Assembly: GCF_965363235.1 (NCBI RefSeq)
Contig: NC_134843.1
Coordinates: 86,895,795 to 86,959,794, forward strand
Reading direction: 5' to 3'
Length of the DNA: 64,000 nt
Origin: Mytilus galloprovincialis
Lineage: Eukaryota > Mollusca > Bivalvia > Mytilida > Mytilidae
Each line of letters starts with the position of its first letter. Positions within the stretch are counted from its first letter, which is position 1. Below the pieces are notes generated by a model. It was not told the origin of the DNA and ran no database searches. It saw only the letters and a program-made list of their open reading frames with translations. The translations under genes were made by a program, and so were the position numbers. Of the stretch, positions 12,850-24,164 are shown one piece after another.

Positions 12850-13471
12850 GTTTGGTATCCCATCATTTTAATGTTTTGATCTGTCGCATGAAACAATAAT
12901 GTTATGTGTCGAAATTCGATCCTTCCCTATAATAACATATAATATATGCACAACCAGTACACAACGTGTACACCTATAGTTATACATAAGATATACTATA
13001 GGTTTATCACATCTACCTTTGTATATGTACACAATCGAATTCAACTGAAGTGATATACTGTAGTAGAAATATGATAGTAAATAACCATTTAACTAACTTT
13101 GATATAGTACTTATGTAAATGTATATACAAAATTAGTCAAGATTGTAGAAGAGAAATACTAGTAAGAGAAAACACTATAAATAATTAAATATCAAATATA
13201 TAAGATATAGACATGCTGTCGCAGTAACAATCTATCAATTATTTCAGAATCATTCTGAAGGGTTTACCTGATGATCCTTAATCATACTCAAGACAAGCGA
13301 ACATATAAAAAGCCCGCTTCAATAGCATGAAACTGATTTTGGAAACAAATGACAATCTATTCTTTTCCAATAGAAAATATATACATAAGAAATTTTACGA
13401 AAATGAATCGATATGAATAAATTCAATGTTTTAAGCCAACTCTAATTTATACTTTATATGAAATAGTACAT
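12850..13471. other. Upstream region of the PX-domain gene
   Basis: No gene is seen. This is AT-rich DNA between the start codon of the minus-strand PX gene and the foldback element, so its promoter and 5' untranslated region are expected here. No convincing TATA box could be singled out. Confidence 0.4.
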
Positions 13472-15223
13472 CCCGAAGAATGACATCAGATTTGAGGGAA
13501 TCTCAAATTTCACAACTGATTACCTTCACAGTTTGAAGTCCTTGTAATTTATATATCACTCTTCCCAATAAACTGACCAGAGATGTTACACATAGATTAT
13601 CTGATAAGAAAGTCAACATTTTGGCATTTTCTGTCTTTATTTGAAAAATAAATATTTCTACTACACGTAACATTATCTATATATGTATGGCTATTATTCA
13701 TCAGATTTTGACAATCAAGTCACTGTTTTATAAGGAATATGAAATAAAGTTATGATTATTTTTTATTAATTTTTATTTTTTTTTAATGTAGAATAGATTG
13801 ACAATTGTTGTCATATTTGAAGAACTGAATATTCTTTATTATTTTCACATTTTTTTGATAAATTTGATTCAATGATAAAACAAAATCTCCTTAATATTTA
13901 AACAATTTTTTTGATAAAATATTCATGAAGCAAAGACAATTTGGGATAAGATCACCCCTCCCCCTATTTATGCGCCTGTTGACAGGACGTCTTATGGTAT
14001 ATATATCTTTTTCTGTCCGTCTTTAACTTTATACCAAAGTGAGAGGTTTAGCGCTTTAAAACCAGATTAAATCCACCATTTTCTACATTTGAAAATGCCT
14101 GTACCAAGTCAAGAATATGACGGTTCTTGTCCATTCGTTTTTGATGTGTTTTGTCATTTGATTTTGCCATGCGATTATGGACTTTCCGATTGGATTTTCG
14201 TTGAGTTCAGCATATGTTCAGTATTTTTGTGATTTTACTTTTTTCTTTAACATGTCAGACATTAACTATAAAAAGCTTATACTAATTTGCACGAAACTCA
14301 AAAATGCTTTTAGCAGTTCTCATGAAACTTTGGTGAATTGTTTATATCTATTTACTAAGCTTTCTTTGGCTTTTTATAAATTTTATATTTCACATTTCCG
14401 AGTTATGGGATAATATTCATAAAAAGGGATGATTCTTCAGTTTTCAGACAATAACCTTAAAGTGCTTTGACCAGTTTTCATTAAACTTTGTTGACTGATT
14501 TATTTCTACCAAGATAACCCCCCATTTTAAATAAATTTCTGGTATGACATTGAGAAGTTATTAAACTGTATTCTTGAAAACCGTCAGGCGTACCACGCGC
14601 TAATTTAAAAAGAAAAGAAAAAAAGAAAGGGAGCTCATGTCAATAGATATAAACAATTCACCAAATTTCGTGCAAATAAGTTTAAGCGTTTTATAGTTAA
14701 TGTCTGACATGTTAAAGACGGACGGACAAAGATAAATATACCATAAGACGTCCTGTCAACAGGCGCATACAAATGGGAGGGGTGTTCTTATCCCAAATTG
14801 TCTTTGCTTCATGAATATTTTATGAAAAAAATCGTTTCAATATTATTAAGGAGATTTTGTATTATCATTGAATCAAATTTATCAAAAATGGTGAAATAAT
14901 AAAAAAATATTCATTTCTTCAAATATGACAACAATTATCAATCTAATCTACATTAAAAAAAAAATGAAAATGAATCAAAAATAATCATAACTTTATTTCA
15001 TATTCCTTATAAAACAGTGACTTGATTGTCAAAATCTTATGAAGAATATTCATACATAGATAATGTTACATGGAGTAGAAATATTTATTTTTCAAGTAAA
15101 GACAGAAAATGCCAAAATGTTGACTTTCTTATCAGATAATCTATGTGTAACATCTGTAGTCAGTTTATTGGGAAGAGTGATATATAAATTACAAGGACTT
15201 CAAATCTGAGGACATTCTTCGGG
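13472..15223. mobile_element. Foldback element with long (about 600 bp) inverted arms
   Basis: The outer ends are CCCGAAGAATG at 13472-13482 and CATTCTTCGGG at 15213-15223. The left arm runs to about 14027 and resumes at 14245 to about 14390. The right arm is about 14600-15223. They share, inverted, long blocks such as CATAAGACGTCCTGTCAACA. A short loop of about 200 bases remains near 14400-14600. The left arm is split by a 217-bp insertion at 14028-14244. No transposase is seen, so it is non-autonomous. No target duplication is clear. It could be a Foldback-type element or a long-inverted-repeat MITE. Confidence 0.85.
14028..14244 (-). mobile_element. 217-bp dispersed repeat inserted in the foldback left arm
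   Basis: Flanked by a perfect 7-base direct repeat CTTTAAC (14021-14027 and 14245-14251). The right arm of the foldback shows the uninterrupted sequence. The insert is a minus-strand copy of the dispersed repeat with AAATGGTGGATTTAATCTGG and GACTTGGTACAGGC. This gives direct evidence that the repeat, or part of it, moves as a discrete unit. Confidence 0.8.
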
Positions 15224-16997
15224 CTTTGCTAGAAAGAATTTAGTTTTGAGGCGTGAACCTGTTCTTTAACATTCGCCCTTTGTTCAATTTTATTTTTAGG
15301 AACTACTTCGCACACAACTATTAATGTTTTTGTATTAACAAAGGAGATTTTATTTTTGAAACTAGTCAAAGGTTTACTTCAAGTTTACATGTTTTATTTT
15401 TCACTTTAGTAAGAAATCTAGCCCCTAAGTTCATTTGAACTGTTTACGTCAGATAATTTCATTAAATGAAAAATGCCAACACGGCATATTCAGTTTATTT
15501 TACGGACACTTCTTCGAATTTTTTATATATAAATTAATTCAAAACAAGTATGAAAGGAAGTATTAAAAATAACAAAAACATTTCCGTTAAACGTGGAAAC
15601 GAAAACATAGAAATGGTCCAAAGTGTCTGACAGAAAACTTTAAACGATGATCATTGATCATTGATACTTGAATATTGATGGCACGTTTATGTAAAAATTG
15701 AGGAATTGATAACATCTGATTCTCTACCAAAAAGTTGAATCACAAAAATACTGATCTCCGAGGAAAATTGAATCGGAAAGTACATAATCTCTAAATTTAT
15801 TTCCCACTAGCATGTGCAAAAGCGACCATTTATCCAGCAGAAGATCTAGCTCTGTTTTTCTAAATCACCGACGCTCATTAAGTTTGCAGTATATAATTTA
15901 CCACCAAGGGTCACAAATACTTTTTTAAGAATTTATCAGATTTTTGTCCGTTGACAAGTGAAAACGGTGCGCTGTTTATTTAGAAGTTCATTACTCCTTG
16001 ACCTTTATGATCCATTTTAACTTAGGTACGACATCAAATCGAGCTTCATGTTTTGAATATAAGCAAGTTTTTTTCTTATTATACTACTTAAATCATTATT
16101 AACGTGACAAAAAGTTCTTATGACGGAAATTCAAGAAATGGATTATTGGTAACGAAGAGGCTTAAAATTTCTAAATAAATATCTAATTAACCATATTTAT
16201 ATTCATAAAAATTCAAATACATTGCGCCTTCTTTACTTGAAATTATTGTTATAATTTTCATTAAATCGAACCAGGCTATTTCCCCACTTTATACCACATA
16301 CTTGAAAATTATATTATTCCAATGTTCTAACAAAAAATGTGCTCTTCCTTCTCTTTATCTAACATTTTCAAATCTGTGTAGTCATTTAAATGTATTTACC
16401 TAAATGATTGAATAATTTTATGCAGAAACAAAAAATATTTAAAACCAGTCCAAAACAACAAATACAATTTGAATATACTTTCATTTTTTTCATTTTCCTG
16501 TATATCAACACATCATTGACACGAGTGAATTGTCTTACTCTCCAATTGATAGTTGTTAATCTACTGAATATATTTATATTATAATATCAACCGGTAGAAT
16601 TTATGAATTGACTTATAATCATTCAATTCAATGCCTCAACTTTTTATTAAAATGAGAATAAGGTTGACAGACTGTATTTAAAAAAAAACATCAGGTAAAC
16701 ATCAATAAAACATATCCTAGATATTGGAAGAATATTTTGTCCAGATGTTTGAAAGACGTTGTCTGGATATTTTCAATTGAAACTGAATTATATCAAAATT
16801 ATGTTATTTCAATCAAGATATTTAAAAATAATGCTCTTTAAACATTCAGAACAAATATTTCCAGAAAATATGCTATTCACATGAGTACAGCCAGACATAT
16901 CACACCAAAAACATGTTTTTGAATGATATTTTGGTGATATTTTGCAATATATTTTAAAAAATATCAATAAAATGTGTTTGTGCTACCTGGGTATTTC
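15224..16997. other. Intergenic DNA, one repeat fragment
   Basis: No gene is recognised. A short plus-strand fragment of the dispersed repeat (AATACTGATCTCCGAGGAAA) lies at about 15725-15795. The rest is AT-rich. Confidence 0.5.
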
Positions 16998-17280
16998 CTA
17001 TCATGATTTCCTTGATAGAGGGTTGCTGCTTACAAGGAAGCTTTTAAACCAAGAGTTCCAAATGGTGAAGTTTAAATCACCCCTTCGTAAATTTATGGAC
17101 CCCATCACGAGTTGGTTGACCTTTATGGAATAACCGTTTCACAGATGATATCGGATATGTTTCTCACGTCGTAACTACAATCCCCTTCCCTTTTGAGGAA
17201 TGTGACCACCAAACTAAAGTATTTACCGCGTTTGTAATAACATAAGCAACACGACGGGTGCTACATGTGGAGCAGGATAA
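16998..17280 (+). mobile_element. Penelope-like element fragment (RT C-terminal end and tail)
   Basis: Translation of 16995-17100 gives YHDFLDRGLLLTRKLLNQ followed by KFKSPLRKF, a block found near the C-terminal end of mussel Penelope-like reverse transcriptases. The following 180 bases match the tail of the element at 8040-8230. It is a fragment, 5'-truncated and broken. Confidence 0.75.
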
Positions 17281-17404
17281 AGAAGTAGTCTGTAGCCGTT
17301 TTACAAAATCTCTTTGTTGTTTCCCGATACCACATTTCATATGTTATTCTCCTTGACATAAATCTGACCGTCTCTAGGTAAAGAAGATGAGAAATATTGT
17401 CTAA

Positions 17405-19339
17405 GGGACCGTTCAATATTTATCAGATGGATGGGCCGGTGCATTCTTAATATTGTTTTATTAAAAAAGTTATTGCCCATACTTTTAAATTCTGAAAAAA
17501 AGTCCTTGCCCATCTAAAAAAATCTATAAAAAAAGTCCTTGCCCCTCTAAAACTCTAAGACAATCAAAAATGATTTAAGTTCCTTTTCTATTTTAAAGTT
17601 TTTTAATTTTTATGTCTTGAAATCAAAGAATAGACTTTAAACAAAATTTAAAATGTGCTAGTTAATTCTATATGTATATATCTATGTGTGTATCAGAACC
17701 ATACATTTTATTGATTTTCAAAACCAGTATGCATATACATGTACAGATTTGATTTTATATGTGCAGCCTCAAATACAATATTGATATAAATAAAGGAAAT
17801 AATTCAAATTAAGGGACAATAACTCTTGGACTAGTAAACATTTTATCATATACTGAATTACTAATTATTGTCCTAATAACAGAACATGTTTATAGTTCAA
17901 ATATCAATGTCCCTTTATCTATTCTACTTTTCAAAAAAGAAATTTAATATGGTCTTTTTAAGCAAACATAGGCAGACATGTTTTTGACTTTGATGCAGCC
18001 TTTTTCGCCTATTAATTAATTCCCTAAATTTGACAGCTTAACACCAAACTATAAAACAACCTGGCATTCTTTAAGATCAATATATAAATGAGATAGCTGT
18101 ACAGTTATATGAAAATCTAAGTTGATTTGAAAAAGTTATAAAAAAATGTAAGGTGACCATCTGAACTTAGTCGAAACTTAAAAGTGTAGCTTTTTTCAAC
18201 CTATTAACTAAATCCTTTAAATGACAGCAAAAAACCAAAGTACTAAACAGCCTGGCATTCAGAAAGATCAATATACAAATGATATAGCAGTAGAGTTTTA
18301 TGAAAATGCAAGTTGATTTGAAAAAGTTATGAAAAAAATTAAAGATGACTATCTTGAAATAACCAAAAACCGAAAATTTAAGCTTTTTCTTAAACCTTTT
18401 TATTAAATCCATAAGAATGACAGCATCACACCAAACTATCAATCAACCTGGCATTCTATAAGATCAATATATAATTGAAATAGCTGTAAAGTTTTATGAA
18501 AATCCATGTTGATTTGAAAAAGTTATAAAATAATTTAAAGATGACTATCTGGATTTAGCCTAAACTAAAAATTTAAGCTTTTTTTTTTAACCTTTTTATT
18601 AAATCCATAAGAATGACAGCAATACACCAAACTACCAATCAACCTGGCATTCTGTAAGATCAATATATAAATGAAATAGCTGTAGAGTTTTATGAAAATC
18701 GATGTTGATTTGAAAAAGTTATAAAAAAATTTAAAGATGACTATCTGGATTTAGCCTAAATTGAAAATTTGAGCTTTTTTTTTAACCTTTTTATTAAATC
18801 CATGAGAATGACAGCATCATACCAAACTACCAAACAACTTGGCATTCTATAAGATCAATATATAAATGAAATAGCTGTAAAGTTTTATGAAAATCCATGT
18901 TGATTTGAAAAAGTTATAAAAAAAATTAAAGATAACTTTCTAGATTCAGCCTAAACTTAAAATTTGAGCTTTTTTTTCTTACCTATTAATTAAATCCATA
19001 AATTTTACAGCAATGCACCAAACTATTAAACAATTTGGTATTCTATAAGGTCAAAATAATCTAAAAGATAGTCTGAACAGAAAATTCTAGCTTTTTATTT
19101 CTTAATTAAATCCTTAAAATTGACAGAAATGAGCCAAGCTACCAGTTTGTTGAGACATGTTTTGAGTGCCTGCAAAAGAAAAATTGATAGCAAAATTTTT
19201 CCTATAAAATATGTTCTGGCCCATCCACTAAATATTTAAAAAAAAACGTTCTTGCCCATCCAAATATTTCCACAAAAAAAGTGCTTGCCCCGCCCTATTT
19301 TGCACCGGCCCATCCATCTGATAAATATTGAACGGTCCC
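17405..19339. mobile_element. PIF/Harbinger-like non-autonomous element, 1,935 bp
   Basis: The first 39 bases, starting GGGACCGTTCAATATTTATC, are a perfect inverted repeat of the last 39. The flanks are TAA at 17402-17404 and TAA at 19340-19342. A 3-base TWA duplication is the hallmark of PIF/Harbinger elements. Subterminal zones repeat short words such as TCCTTGCCC. The interior holds a 195-bp tandem array instead of a transposase gene. The perfect terminal repeats suggest a fairly recent insertion. Confidence 0.85.
17995..19145. repeat. Internal tandem array, about 195-bp unit, five full copies and two partial
   Basis: The word TTGATTTGAAAAAGTTAT recurs near 18121, 18312, 18508, 18703 and 18898, giving spacings of 191-196 bases. 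Each unit also holds GACAGCA, CCTGGCATTCT and AAGATCAATATA. The last units (from about 18969) are shortened and more diverged. The array lies wholly inside the Harbinger-like element. Confidence 0.9.
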
Positions 19340-19342
19340 TAA

Positions 19343-20199
19343 AGGAAATTTATTTTCTTTTACCATTTGGATACAAAATAGAAAATCAGCAGCCATATTA
19401 AGTTTTTTATGATTTTGAATCGCTGTTTTTAAATCGTTAAGAATAGTACTGTCGTCGTCTTCAGGTCTCTAAAGCTGTATTGTCTTTTCCAGCTTTAAAA
19501 CAAAATATTTTGAGTAATGTTTGACTATTTATGAAATCAAAAGCACATGTCTAATAAGACTTAAAAACAGGCAAAAGTATCATAATATAGTAGATGTGTT
19601 TAAATTAAAAAGTATCAGATGAAGACCGATTTATATGCAAATCTATTTTTTTTCAAAAGCCTCTACCCCTTTACATGCAAAATCTGACACCCCTAGCGAC
19701 ACTTTATATGTTGATAAACAACTAGTTTGAAAACCAATTAATTTCTCAAGTAAGGAGCTTGTTTTTGGATTAATTAGGAATAGGAATGCAATTCTATATA
19801 AATGATACGAGGGGGAGTCGTCTAAATTGTTTTTTTTTATCCAGAAATTTGCATATGAAGACTCAAAATCTGCAACACGAAAAACTAGGGAGAGGTGTTT
19901 GAGAAAACAGAGCACTGAAATCGACTGCTACTGCTTGCAGGAAATACATTGTGTGTTCAGTTCCTTCCGTGCATTACATTATATGGTACTAAGAATTATA
20001 AAACAAGAAATTTTGATACTTGAACTTACTTTGATAGTCTTTCTTCGCTTCGAAATTGCCACCCCGTGTCAAACATAGCCGTCACCCCGCATGTGGCGTT
20101 CTACATTGTGTTGTTTTTATAATAAACAGAAAAGAAGAAAAGGAAAAATATACTGGCTTTTATATAAACAATCCAACATTACGTATAAACCTGCTGCAT
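19343..20199. other. Intergenic DNA, nothing recognised
   Basis: Short open frames exist on both strands but none resembles a known protein. Nothing else can be supported. Confidence 0.4.
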
Positions 20200-20204
20200 T
20201 TGTT

Positions 20205-20475
20205 TGCACATGTGCTAAGTCAGGGGCCTGTTGTTCAGTTGATGTCGTTTGTCTATGTGGTTCATAAGTGTATCTTGTTTCTCGTTTTTTTATTTATATA
20301 TATATTGACCGTTGGGTTTCCTGCTTGAATTGTTTAACACTAGTCATTTTATGGGCCCTTCATATATAGATTACTGTTCAGTGTGAGCCACGGCTCTGTG
20401 TTGAAGGCCGTACTTTGACCTATAATTGTTCACCTCTTACATATTGTGAAATGGGAGATTGGTAAAAGAGAGTCT
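20205..20475 (+). repeat. Dispersed 3'-tail repeat (AGTCAGG...GACCTATAAT family)
   Basis: Contains AAGTCAGGGGCCTGTTGTTCAG, GTGTGAGCCACGGCTCTG and GAAGGCCGTACTTTGACCTA in order. The same series recurs at 21480, 21790, 38430, 56890 and 57600 on the plus strand, and at 30700 and 41126 on the minus strand. It appears to be the 3' part of a common mussel retroelement. Non-coding. Confidence 0.65.
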
Positions 20476-20984
20476 TCTTAAAATCCTGTTTTCAGAAAAA
20501 GATTAGCCATTGGCTAAGTAGATATAAGTGATTATAGCAGGAAGATAATAATATTCAACAAATTAAAGATGTGTATGCAGAAAAATTTGGGAGTGTTAAA
20601 AGAGAGACCGTCACGTGTGTTTACTACCGTTTACAAAAATATAATTATAAAGGGCAAAATCTATTCTTTTGATTTTGGAACGTGAAACCCCTGAAAATAA
20701 ACATTAATATAGCCGGCTTTACAAATGTATGTTTTAAGAAGAATATTATAAATGCAAGTTGAATTTACATCACTATTTTTCATGGAATCGCAGCAAGCTG
20801 TATATATCAGCCTGATTTTTGGTAAAAAAAAGAATGATTCAGTAACATAAAAGACGAAATTAAACGTTGTATTCATGCAACTTAGTAACAAATTATTTTA
20901 TTTTATATAAATAAAGTTGGGAAACGAAATGGGGAATGTGTCAAAGCGACTAAGTAAGTATGTATTCAAGTATTGAAAGTAAAA

Positions 20985-21290
20985 TTAAAAAATATCAAAC
21001 TGCGAGGAAAATTCATAACAGAAAGTCCCTAATCAAATGGCAAAAACCAAATGCTCAATCACATCAAACGAAAGGACACCAACTGTTATATATATGACCC
21101 TGACTTAGTACAGACATTTTCTTGTGTAGAAAATGGTGGATTAAACCTGGTTTTATCGCTAGCTAAACCTCTCACTTGTATGACAGTCACATCAAATTTC
21201 ATTATATTCCGACAACGAAGTGTGAACAAAAAAATTAGACATAATAGGTCAAAATGTCAAAAATAGGGTAACAGTAGTCAATATTGTGTT
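20985..21290 (+). repeat. Dispersed mussel-type repeat, near full copy
   Basis: Contains AGAAAGTCCCTAATCAAATG, GACTTAGTACAGACATTTTC, AAAATGGTGGATTAAACCTG, and CACTTGTATGACAGTCACAT in order. It extends beyond the 217-bp portion at 14028-14244. Non-coding. Confidence 0.7.
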
Positions 21291-21350
21291 ATTATCTTAA
21301 TTACTATACAAACACATGTGTATCAAATAAACACAAAAAGGCAAATAAAC

Positions 21351-21925
21351 AAAGCACATTAGCAAAAATGAAAGACAAGAATACAAACATTATCATAGAA
21401 CAATAACACAATGACAGGATGTATAAGTACAGAGCCAAGTCATATGTATCAAAGAAACGCAAAAGCCGTTTGAATGCTTTTACACTATAGTAATGTTATA
21501 GCTTGCTGCTTGCTGTAAGCTAAGGCTCTGTGTCGAAGACCGTACCTTTACCTATAATAGTTTACTTTTAGAAATTATGACTTGGATGGAGAGTTGTCTC
21601 TTTGGCACTCATACCACATCTTCCTATAACTATATAGACAAAGCACATTAGCAATAATGAAAGACAAGAATACAAAAATTATCATAGAACAATAACACAA
21701 TAACAGGATGTATAAGAACAGAGCAAAGTCATATGAATCAAAGAAACGCAACAGCCGTTTAAATGGTTTTGCACTAGTAATTTTATGGGACCCCTTATAG
21801 CTTGTTGTTCGATGTGAGCCAAGGCTCCGTATTGAAGACCGTACCTTAACCTATAATGGTTAACTTTTATAAATTGTGACGTGGATGGAGAGTTGTCTCA
21901 TGGGCACTCATACAAAAACTATCAT
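21351..21925 (+). repeat. Tandem duplication, about 289-bp unit
   Basis: The word AAAGCACATTAGCAA begins copies at 21351 and 21640. Both run through ACAGGATGTATAAG to the tail-repeat motifs GAAGACCGTACC and GGATGGAGAGTTGTCTC. The copies differ by scattered substitutions. The array lies 450 bases upstream of the first B-box gene. Confidence 0.8.
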
Positions 21926-22375
21926 CAAACAATATCACAATAGACGACCTCAAAATTGATTAGATATAAAACTAAATATTCAGGTGGGATGTTATTTTAA
22001 CAAACCAGTTTCTCAATATATCTATATATTGTTTCACAGTATTATATATCTCCATAAAGTCCAAAGGTTATTTAATGCTGCATACCAGAGTTGAAGGAAA
22101 TACATCCTTTACATCATATTCGTTCAAATTGAATGAGGCCTGAAATGGGGTTCATAATAACCACTATCTATTAAACGTCCTCAAATTCAGTTTATGGGCA
22201 TACGTTCAGATCTATAGAAAAATATATAATATATTGAATTAAAGTAAAAATTTTGCGGCGACTTTGTTTATAGAATAGTTTTATATGCTCATCTCTACCA
22301 AATAATCACATAATAGACTTATCTATCGACTACAAGAAATTCTTCCGCAATTTGATTTTTTTCAGCAAGTAGATA

Positions 22376-24100
22376 ATGGCGATGTCAAACTCTGTTAATC
22401 TTGTAGAAGCGCAAATTCCTTGTGTTTGTCATCTGTGTGAAGACGAAAAACAAATTAGATGGAAATGTCAAGATTGTTCTCTTTTGATGTGTGATAAATG
22501 CAAAAGGAAAGAACACGTAAAATTCAAAGCAGCCGAAAAACATACTAGTAATGTCATCAAAGTAGCAGATATAGGGAAGGATGGTTCGTTTCAGCCAAAT
22601 CTGTTTGTTTTGTGTGATAAACACCCTGAACAAAAGATTTGCATATTTTGTAAGAAGTGTAATCAGTTTGTCTGTCCTGTTTGTCTTTCCGAGAAACACA
22701 GAGACCATTATTTTGAGAGTTTGAAAGTCACTTATGAGAACAAATTGCAAAGTTTAAAATACTTCCAGGATAGACTACAAGAGGATTTGGATTTTCATTT
22801 ATCTTGTGAAAAAGAACTTAGTTACAGGACAAAATCAAATGAAAATTTTTACGAAAATGCGAGAAAAACAATTTTAGAACAAGAAGAAAGGTTAAAGAAG
22901 GCAATTGGGAATGAAGCTAAGTCCAGACTTGAAATTCTTGAAGACCGAGTTAAAGAAATGAAAATAGCGACAATAAAAGCACAAAACAAAAACGACAACG
23001 CACAAAAAGAAGTAGGTGCAATCTTTGACGTAGTTAATTTAGCTATAGATACAGGTAGCCTAAAATCTGTAATCGAAACAGAACAATCGGTTAAGGCTTG
23101 GATAGAGCCCCAAAAGACTGATCGAGTTATTGATATTATTCCAATAGAACTAAATTGTGGTCCAATCGACCAAACTCAAATTTCGAAAATGTTTGGATCG
23201 TTAGAAAAAGTTTCGGATACAGTACAATTTGAAGTCCTTCATTCTTACAGAAGTAAAGCCATTTTCAATACCATACAGCCTTGCAAAGATGGTTCAGTTT
23301 GGGTGAGTAATAAATACTCATGCCTGAGGAATATGGAAGTTTGCAATGAAATTCAACAACGACAAGAAATTAAGGATATAAGTGTTGAAGAAATGCTCGA
23401 AAGTGATGAAGGCGAAGTCATTTTATCCCTTACTGGACATTCAAAACTTGTAACATTAGCAAACGACGGTAAACTAAGGGATTTTATAGATTTTTCGCCA
23501 CTAATTGCCCGGCCACTTCATATAACAAAATCTGGTAAGATAGTTATTGGTATTTGTGAAGAAATTAGTTATAAATTGTCAACTTATAGTGTTAGACAAA
23601 TCATCATTTTAGAGGCGAGTGGGAAAAGATTGCATACATTTGAATTCGATGATGAGCATAAACGAATATTAACGTATGCTCTGAAAGCAACAACAAATAT
23701 CAACAATGATTTGTATGTGATTGACAAGACTTCTAAACACAAACACGGCCGACTTCTGTCGCTTGCTTATCCAAATAAGGTAATGTGGACGTATACGGGA
23801 AATACAACTTTAAATGCAACACTTCAGTTCAAACCGAATAGCCTTGCTGTAACTGCAACCGGAAATATTGTTTTGTTAGACACCGATACTAAAGTTCTAC
23901 ATATTTTAGATATAACAGGTGCATTACAAACCTTTGTATCTTTATTAAACTATCACGTTTTTAGCCCCGAGTCTATGTGTATTGACGTCCTTGGGAGAAT
24001 GTGGATAAGCTGTGGAGGATTGTCCTCAGATTCTTATATGACGTATTTTACTAAAATATTTCAAGGAATGCTCGTAGTTATGTCTTTTACTGGGTTTTGA
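22376..24100 (+). CDS. RING-less TRIM-like B-box protein, copy 1 (574 aa)
   Basis: Single-exon coding region. B-box 1 is at residues 18-56 (C18, C21, C31, C34, C39, C42, H47, H56). B-box 2 is at 80-111 (C80, H83, C92, C95, C100, C103, H108, H111). A long coiled coil follows at about 115-235 (EQEERLKKAIG...EDRVKEMK). The C-terminal half (about 270-560) resembles the six-bladed NHL-type propeller of mollusc TRIM-like proteins. No RING finger precedes the B-boxes, so ubiquitin-ligase activity is not implied by sequence. The start MAMS sits 10 bases after an acceptor TTTTTTTCAG (ending 22365), so a 5'UTR exon lies upstream. An ATG two codons later is an alternative start. It is a close paralogue of 32110-33819. 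The exact function is unknown; relatives are linked to immunity or RNA regulation. Confidence 0.9.
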   Translation: MAMSNSVNLVEAQIPCVCHLCEDEKQIRWKCQDCSLLMCDKCKRKEHVKFKAAEKHTSNVIKVADIGKDGSFQPNLFVLCDKHPEQKICIFCKKCNQFVCPVCLSEKHRDHYFESLKVTYENKLQSLKYFQDRLQEDLDFHLSCEKELSYRTKSNENFYENARKTILEQEERLKKAIGNEAKSRLEILEDRVKEMKIATIKAQNKNDNAQKEVGAIFDVVNLAIDTGSLKSVIETEQSVKAWIEPQKTDRVIDIIPIELNCGPIDQTQISKMFGSLEKVSDTVQFEVLHSYRSKAIFNTIQPCKDGSVWVSNKYSCLRNMEVCNEIQQRQEIKDISVEEMLESDEGEVILSLTGHSKLVTLANDGKLRDFIDFSPLIARPLHITKSGKIVIGICEEISYKLSTYSVRQIIILEASGKRLHTFEFDDEHKRILTYALKATTNINNDLYVIDKTSKHKHGRLLSLAYPNKVMWTYTGNTTLNATLQFKPNSLAVTATGNIVLLDTDTKVLHILDITGALQTFVSLLNYHVFSPESMCIDVLGRMWISCGGLSSDSYMTYFTKIFQGMLVVMSFTGF

Positions 24101-24158
24101 AATTAAAGATGAAATTTATATTATGCTTTTGTTATTTAATTTTGAATACAATTCGTTG

Positions 24159-24164
24159 AATAAA
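24159..24164 (+). promoter_or_regulatory. Poly(A) signal of B-box copy 1
   Basis: AATAAA lies about 60 bases after the stop codon, a usual spacing for a short 3' untranslated region. A second AATAAA occurs near 24347. Confidence 0.5.

Noticed and set aside
17995-19145. CRISPR-like regular array
   Set aside because: Whole 195-bp units repeat with no unique spacers, and they sit inside a eukaryotic transposon.
22376-24100. RING finger making this a ubiquitin ligase
   Set aside because: No RING cysteines precede the first B-box, and the upstream DNA has no coding exon with that pattern that I can see.
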